31,651 nt of DNA. Origin: Sphacelaria rigidula. Taxonomy: Eukaryota; Phaeophyceae; Sphacelariales. The notes under the pieces are model-generated. The model was not told where the DNA came from. It did not search any database and worked only from the letters and a program-made list of their open reading frames with translations. Positions within the stretch are counted from its first letter, which is position 1, and each line of letters begins with the position of its first letter. Location: assembly GCA_964200075.2 (NCBI GenBank), contig CAXNAA020000047.1, forward strand, positions 1-31,651. The letters are read 5' to 3'. Position numbers and translations under genes: made by a program. This document shows, piece by piece, positions 19,485 through 31,651 of the stretch.

Positions 19485-19786
19485 GGATGTGAACACGCGA
19501 GTTAAGAGCTGAGTTTCAGATTGTGTTCTATGAAATGTTGACACGATGTACAGGATGTATGTGCCAAGACGCCACCTTTTCCCACACATTTTTTTTTTTT
19601 GAGGTTATTCACTATTTTGTTCCGAAAAAACTGTTCTGAAATGTTTGGACGCTGATAACTCACGGGGAAAAACAAAAAAATGTAGAGGGGGAAAAGTGGC
19701 GTCTTCATACATACATCATGTACATCATGTTACAACTTTATTGAAAACGACCTGAAACTCAGCTGTTAAATCGCGTGTTCGTGTCC
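19485..19786. mobile_element. Foldback element with ~100-base arms
   Basis: Left arm 19485-19600 and right arm 19670-19786 are imperfect reverse complements, sharing GAACACGCGA, TTAA, AGCTGAGTTTCAG, GATGTACA(G/T)GATGTATG and AAGACGCCAC, then a T-rich inner part. The centre is about 70 bases. No open frame of note. The inner TTAA boundaries (19502 and 19765) could be the target site of a smaller element, but the similarity continues outside them. Confidence 0.75.
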
Positions 19787-20984
19787 AAGACTGGTTCCTA
19801 TGTGGAGATGAACCAGCCACGAAAAAATGAAACGCGGTTATGCTGTTGAATTTCGAGTATTTTTTCACGAAATTTCGACACGATGCGCATGAAGGAACTA
19901 CTATAGCGCAGATTCAAAAAGTCAGCCCAATGTGTGTGTAGCGGATTTCTTGCTTCGGGAAAAGCACACCATCAGATTCTCAGGGTCATCATGACGGAAA
20001 ACGAGGTTAGTCTACCATTTGGTAGACATGGACCTTTCTCTGAAAGTCATGTCTTCGAATAACTCTAACTCTAACCTGAAAATTATGACTTCGAATAGTT
20101 CTAACTCTAACTCCAACCCCCACGAAGGCATACCGAGAATCCTCGGGAAGGGGGGGTGCAAAATGTTACCTAGGTAAAGTGTGCGTTGCGAGACCTCGAA
20201 CCGGGCCCGCAGGCGCCGATTTCGACGAAAACGCGTTTTGCGCACGCGAGGAGCACATCCCCCACTGAAGATCTGGACTTCGGTGTACACACGAAGACCA
20301 AATCGGACAGTTTCATGCTTACCAAATGGTGAACTCGACCGTGGAAAATACGGCCCTTCTTCCCCGTTGCAAACGCAGTGAAAAAGGATGACGTGCAAAA
20401 CCTCCAAAAAAAGACCGTGTTTCTCATCGGCAACAGGTGTGGACCTCTGTAGCCCTTGACCGCTGCGGTCGGTTATTTGTTGAATCGGCATCATTATCAC
20501 TTAGAAAATGAGGATGAGATCCCGAATCACACACCTTGGCCGCCAAAGAGTTGGCGAGGAAGTTCTTTCACAACAGGCCGCTGCATACTCTGCTGTTGTT
20601 TTGAGTGATAGAGCCTTGGTAGTCTAAAGGTTTCGGGATAAAATGCGTTGGATTTATCGCCGGGGTGGGCATACTCTGCCCACGGTAGAGACGACAAGTA
20701 AACACCATGTAAGCTTCGACGTTTTAAATGAAACGCAACACTAAGCACGACAGTACTTACTGGTGAGAGAAAACAAGTGGTAGCTTGTGCATCCTGCTGT
20801 ACAGTTGTACCGTGCGCTCTGCTCACTTACCCCGCACAGAACATGCCCAATTCTCCGCTTCTTTGGTCAATGTACTCCATGACGATTCATCGTTTGTAGT
20901 GTGAGGAACGACGGCGGTCGTTATCCGTATTTTTTACCGGATGATTTTGAGTCATTCCACGTAGAGATGAAACATCCACCCTTT
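19787..20984. other. Intergenic, nothing assigned
   Basis: A 46-base imperfect tandem duplication (CTTCGAATA...CTCTAACTCTAAC) lies at 20052-20118. Open frames on both strands at 20170-20500 have no recognised domain. Confidence 0.45.
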
Positions 20985-21143
20985 TCACCCTTCATGCGAC
21001 TCGCCCAACACATCAGGGCGCTTCGCTCTGGGTGATAGCGAGCCTGGTCCCGCAAAAACCCGGCGTGCTCCGTCCCGGTTTTGTAAGGATGCAAGGTCAC
21101 TGGTCATGACTACGGCGTGCAAGATCATGGGTACACCCCCCCC
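20985..21143 (-). repeat. Family R1, copy B
   Basis: Full-length reverse-orientation copy, ending on the plus strand in ATCATGGGTACACCCCCCCC, i.e. a G tract on its own strand. Confidence 0.88.
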
Positions 21144-21409
21144 TACGACGTCGAGTACGAGTATCAGTATAGTAAGAGGCTCATGTCAAGATTGAAGATG
21201 GCAATCTTAGTGCGTCCACGCCGTGCCGGACCTTGTGTATATGAACAATGCAAGATATTTTTCAGCTTTCAGGACGCCCACTACTACATGCAATCATACT
21301 GCACCCACCTCATCCTATTGTGTGTTCATCACGAGAAAATGCAACGCGTATACGGTGGGAACTTACAAGTAGTTCGTCTTGGATTCGCCCGCGCAACGTA
21401 GGAGAGGGA

Positions 21410-21618
21410 GTGACGGGATATAACACCCCCTTGGGGAAAAAGAAGTCGACGCCATTTTTATCAAAACGATAGCGTCAGCGCTGTAAAATATTTCGCTGGA
21501 AACGTATCATCGAGTTTCTTTGGAGTTATGTAACTCTGTGGAATGCAGGGCTTTGTTTTCCGACACAATCGAGAGTGCAACACACATCATCCCTTACAGG
21601 GGTGTTATATTCCGTCAC
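21410..21618. mobile_element. Small TIR element, 209 bases
   Basis: GTGACGGGATATAACACCCC at 21410 and the complement of GTGACGGAATATAACACCCC at 21599-21618 (19 of 20 match). No clear target duplication. A related single end, GGGGTATAACACCCCTG, lies at 23340. Confidence 0.65.
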
Positions 21619-22699
21619 ATAACGGCCGGTTTGAAAATTCAAGCTTGTTCCTGGAACTGTACTGTATGTATGTAGTATCCATCCTGGCATGTTTTGGTTC
21701 TTGAACATGATTCCCACGCCCGGTCACACGTCGTGCTGCATCAACGCATGACAACCTTCGATACCTAACATCATCGTAAGCGACAGAGGAAACGACCATA
21801 TTGCGAAGTCGAGCGGACAAAAATCCGTACAGTACTAGCACCCACAACTGTTGTTGCATTTCATTGTTGTCTGTACCTGAACTGGTTCACTGTTCGAATC
21901 GTTTCCTCTACTGGCAGCCATCGCCACTGTTGTTGCTGCTGCTGCTGCTGCTCTCGGAAAGCACAGAATCCCGCCAGCATACAGTATCCACGCTATATAA
22001 TGATGTTCAAATTACCCTCGCCTGGCCCATGAGGCACGCACCTCCCCCCAACCGCGCCACTTCACTCAGGAGGATAGAGTACAGTCTGCGACGATGTATC
22101 ATCGTGGCCTACCCTGGTTTATATTTCTCATAGTCACATTCGATCTTCTATCGGGTACATGCCGTCCCCGTTGACCAGACGGGGTACAAGGGCTTAAAGG
22201 CTTTTGTACAGCACGATTTCCACCTTATCTTCGAGGTGGGTTGACGATCATGCACATAGGTGTAAGCGTATGCGCTTTTTGATAATTCGGTAAAAAAAAT
22301 CTGCTGCATCAGTGTCGGTGGTTTATACCTCGCAGTTCACTTCATCATACACTTTGTATACGTAGTGCTCTTCTTGTGCATACAGTAGTATATACTTCTA
22401 TATTGTGAAAACTTATATGAACCTTCCAGACGATATCACAGCTACAAGATGAATATATAATCACAGGTATATGTGCGGGCGCACTATTCGGGGTCACACA
22501 GGAGAAAGGGGCCAACACAGGAGTTTTCCCGTTTTTGTTTTGTTTTTAACGCTCCACCTTCCTTCTGCGGTGCTTGCTTTTTTTTCAATCGTGAGAGGGG
22601 TTCAGCAGTTCCCTTCATTAGTCGATGATCACTGAGTCGAATTTTTTGTACCCACGACACAGTTTCTCTCCACTGTTGGGCATTGTGTGAGAAAAAAAA
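21619..22699. other. Intergenic, nothing assigned
   Basis: A (TGC)n run at 21930-21952. No gene or known element recognised. Confidence 0.5.
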
Positions 22700-22775
22700 C
22701 CACGTAGCTATGAAATTCGAACCCACGACCCAACCGTCAGAAGGTTTCGAGGTTACCAACTGCGGGGCGACCGGC
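22700..22775 (-). repeat. tRNA-like SINE head or tRNA pseudogene
   Basis: On the minus strand GCCGGTCGCCCCGCAGTTGG resembles an acceptor stem plus A box, followed by AACCTTCTGACGGTT (anticodon-arm-like) and GTCGTGGGTTCGAAT (a near-consensus B box). The 3' half of the T stem and the acceptor stem do not pair, so it is not a functional tRNA. T-rich sequence follows. Confidence 0.5.
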
Positions 22776-23144
22776 GATTAGAAATAAAGTATAGAACATT
22801 CAGTCAAATATGGCTTTTAATGTGAAGACAACAACAACATGGTGATATGAAAATGAATATACAGTGGAACATGACAATGTCATCTCGGGACGAGCTCCCG
22901 GTCACGGCGTCGCGGCCATTGTACTCTACCATCTGTACTGTACTCTAGGGCTGTGAAGATCATCATCAGTTGCGATCAGGTGCTGATAAAGTGAGTGAAC
23001 CTACACTTTCCACGAAAATATCCAAAAATCTCAGGGTAATCCGGATTTTATAATCGCTGCCAATAACGGAGCTTACACCCATAGGATATCTGAGCCAGCT
23101 ATAAGGACAGGGGCGGAGCTGTGTGGATCACATCCTAGTCTGCC
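22776..23144 (+). promoter_or_regulatory. Presumed RUVBL1 upstream region
   Basis: Lies directly before the first RUVBL1 codon, so it should hold promoter and 5' untranslated sequence. No TATA element or transcription start can be fixed by eye. Confidence 0.3.
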
Positions 23145-31509
<8,365 letters not shown>

Positions 31510-31589
31510 GAAGCCCTGCGTGCTTCGTCCCGGCTTTGTAGGGATGCGAGGTCAATGGTGTTATGACTACGGCATGCAGAATCATGAGT

Positions 31590-31651
<62 letters not shown>
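31510..31651 (-). repeat. Family R1, copy E, ending in a 61-base C run
   Basis: CTTCGTCCCGGCTTTGTAGG, GATGCGAGGTCAATGG, TATGACTACGGCATGCAG and ATCATGAGTACCCC match copy B closely. On the plus strand the repeat ends in C from 31591 to the window edge. Confidence 0.85.

Noticed and set aside
20012-20500. 162-codon minus-strand frame and overlapping frames on both strands
   Set aside because: Several frames look equally open, none has a known motif, and part covers a CTCTAAC tandem duplication. Not enough to call a gene.

Overview
This window looks like a eukaryotic nuclear contig. It carries two protein genes cut into short exons by GT-AG introns of about 0.3 to 2.4 kb, and between them about 14 kb of transposon debris, simple repeats and foldback elements. 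Both genes are cut off by the window edges. Many short exons, introns near 0.6-1.2 kb, mixed base composition and a chromodomain-bearing Ty3-type retroelement would suit a stramenopile such as a brown alga, but that placement is an inference and no species was identified. A run of N at 18391-18400 and a terminal run of 61 C show that this is draft assembly, probably ending at a contig edge.

Left part, 1-7087, minus strand: six exons of a kinesin motor domain. They run from the first motor strands (7087) through the P-loop, switch I and switch II to the L12 region (755). All the exon phases fit, giving 395 codons. The N-terminal start (above 7087) and everything after the motor core (below 755) were not found. 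The introns hold two terminal-inverted-repeat elements with intact 8-base target duplications, one of them only ten bases from a splice donor, and a minisatellite.

Middle part, 8468-11918: wreckage of at least two Ty3/gypsy-like retroelements. A broken integrase plus chromodomain lies on the minus strand. Next to it is a pair of 470-base arms in inverted orientation around a 544-base spacer, then a gag-like fragment on the plus strand.

Middle part, 11919-22780: no recognisable complete gene. There are four or five copies of a G-tract-ended repeat, four copies of a repeat ending in CAAT units, a 41-47 base satellite in two blocks, foldback elements at 16194, 19485 and 21410, tRNA-derived SINE-like pieces, and three stretches that look coding but match nothing I know.

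Right part, 23145-29288, plus strand: eight exons of RuvB-like 1 (pontin), the AAA+ ATPase of the INO80, SWR1/TIP60 and R2TP complexes. It begins with a two-codon first exon and stops just before the Walker B exon, which must lie beyond the window. A 103-base TTAA-flanked hairpin element sits in intron 6. The two genes point away from each other and show no functional link.
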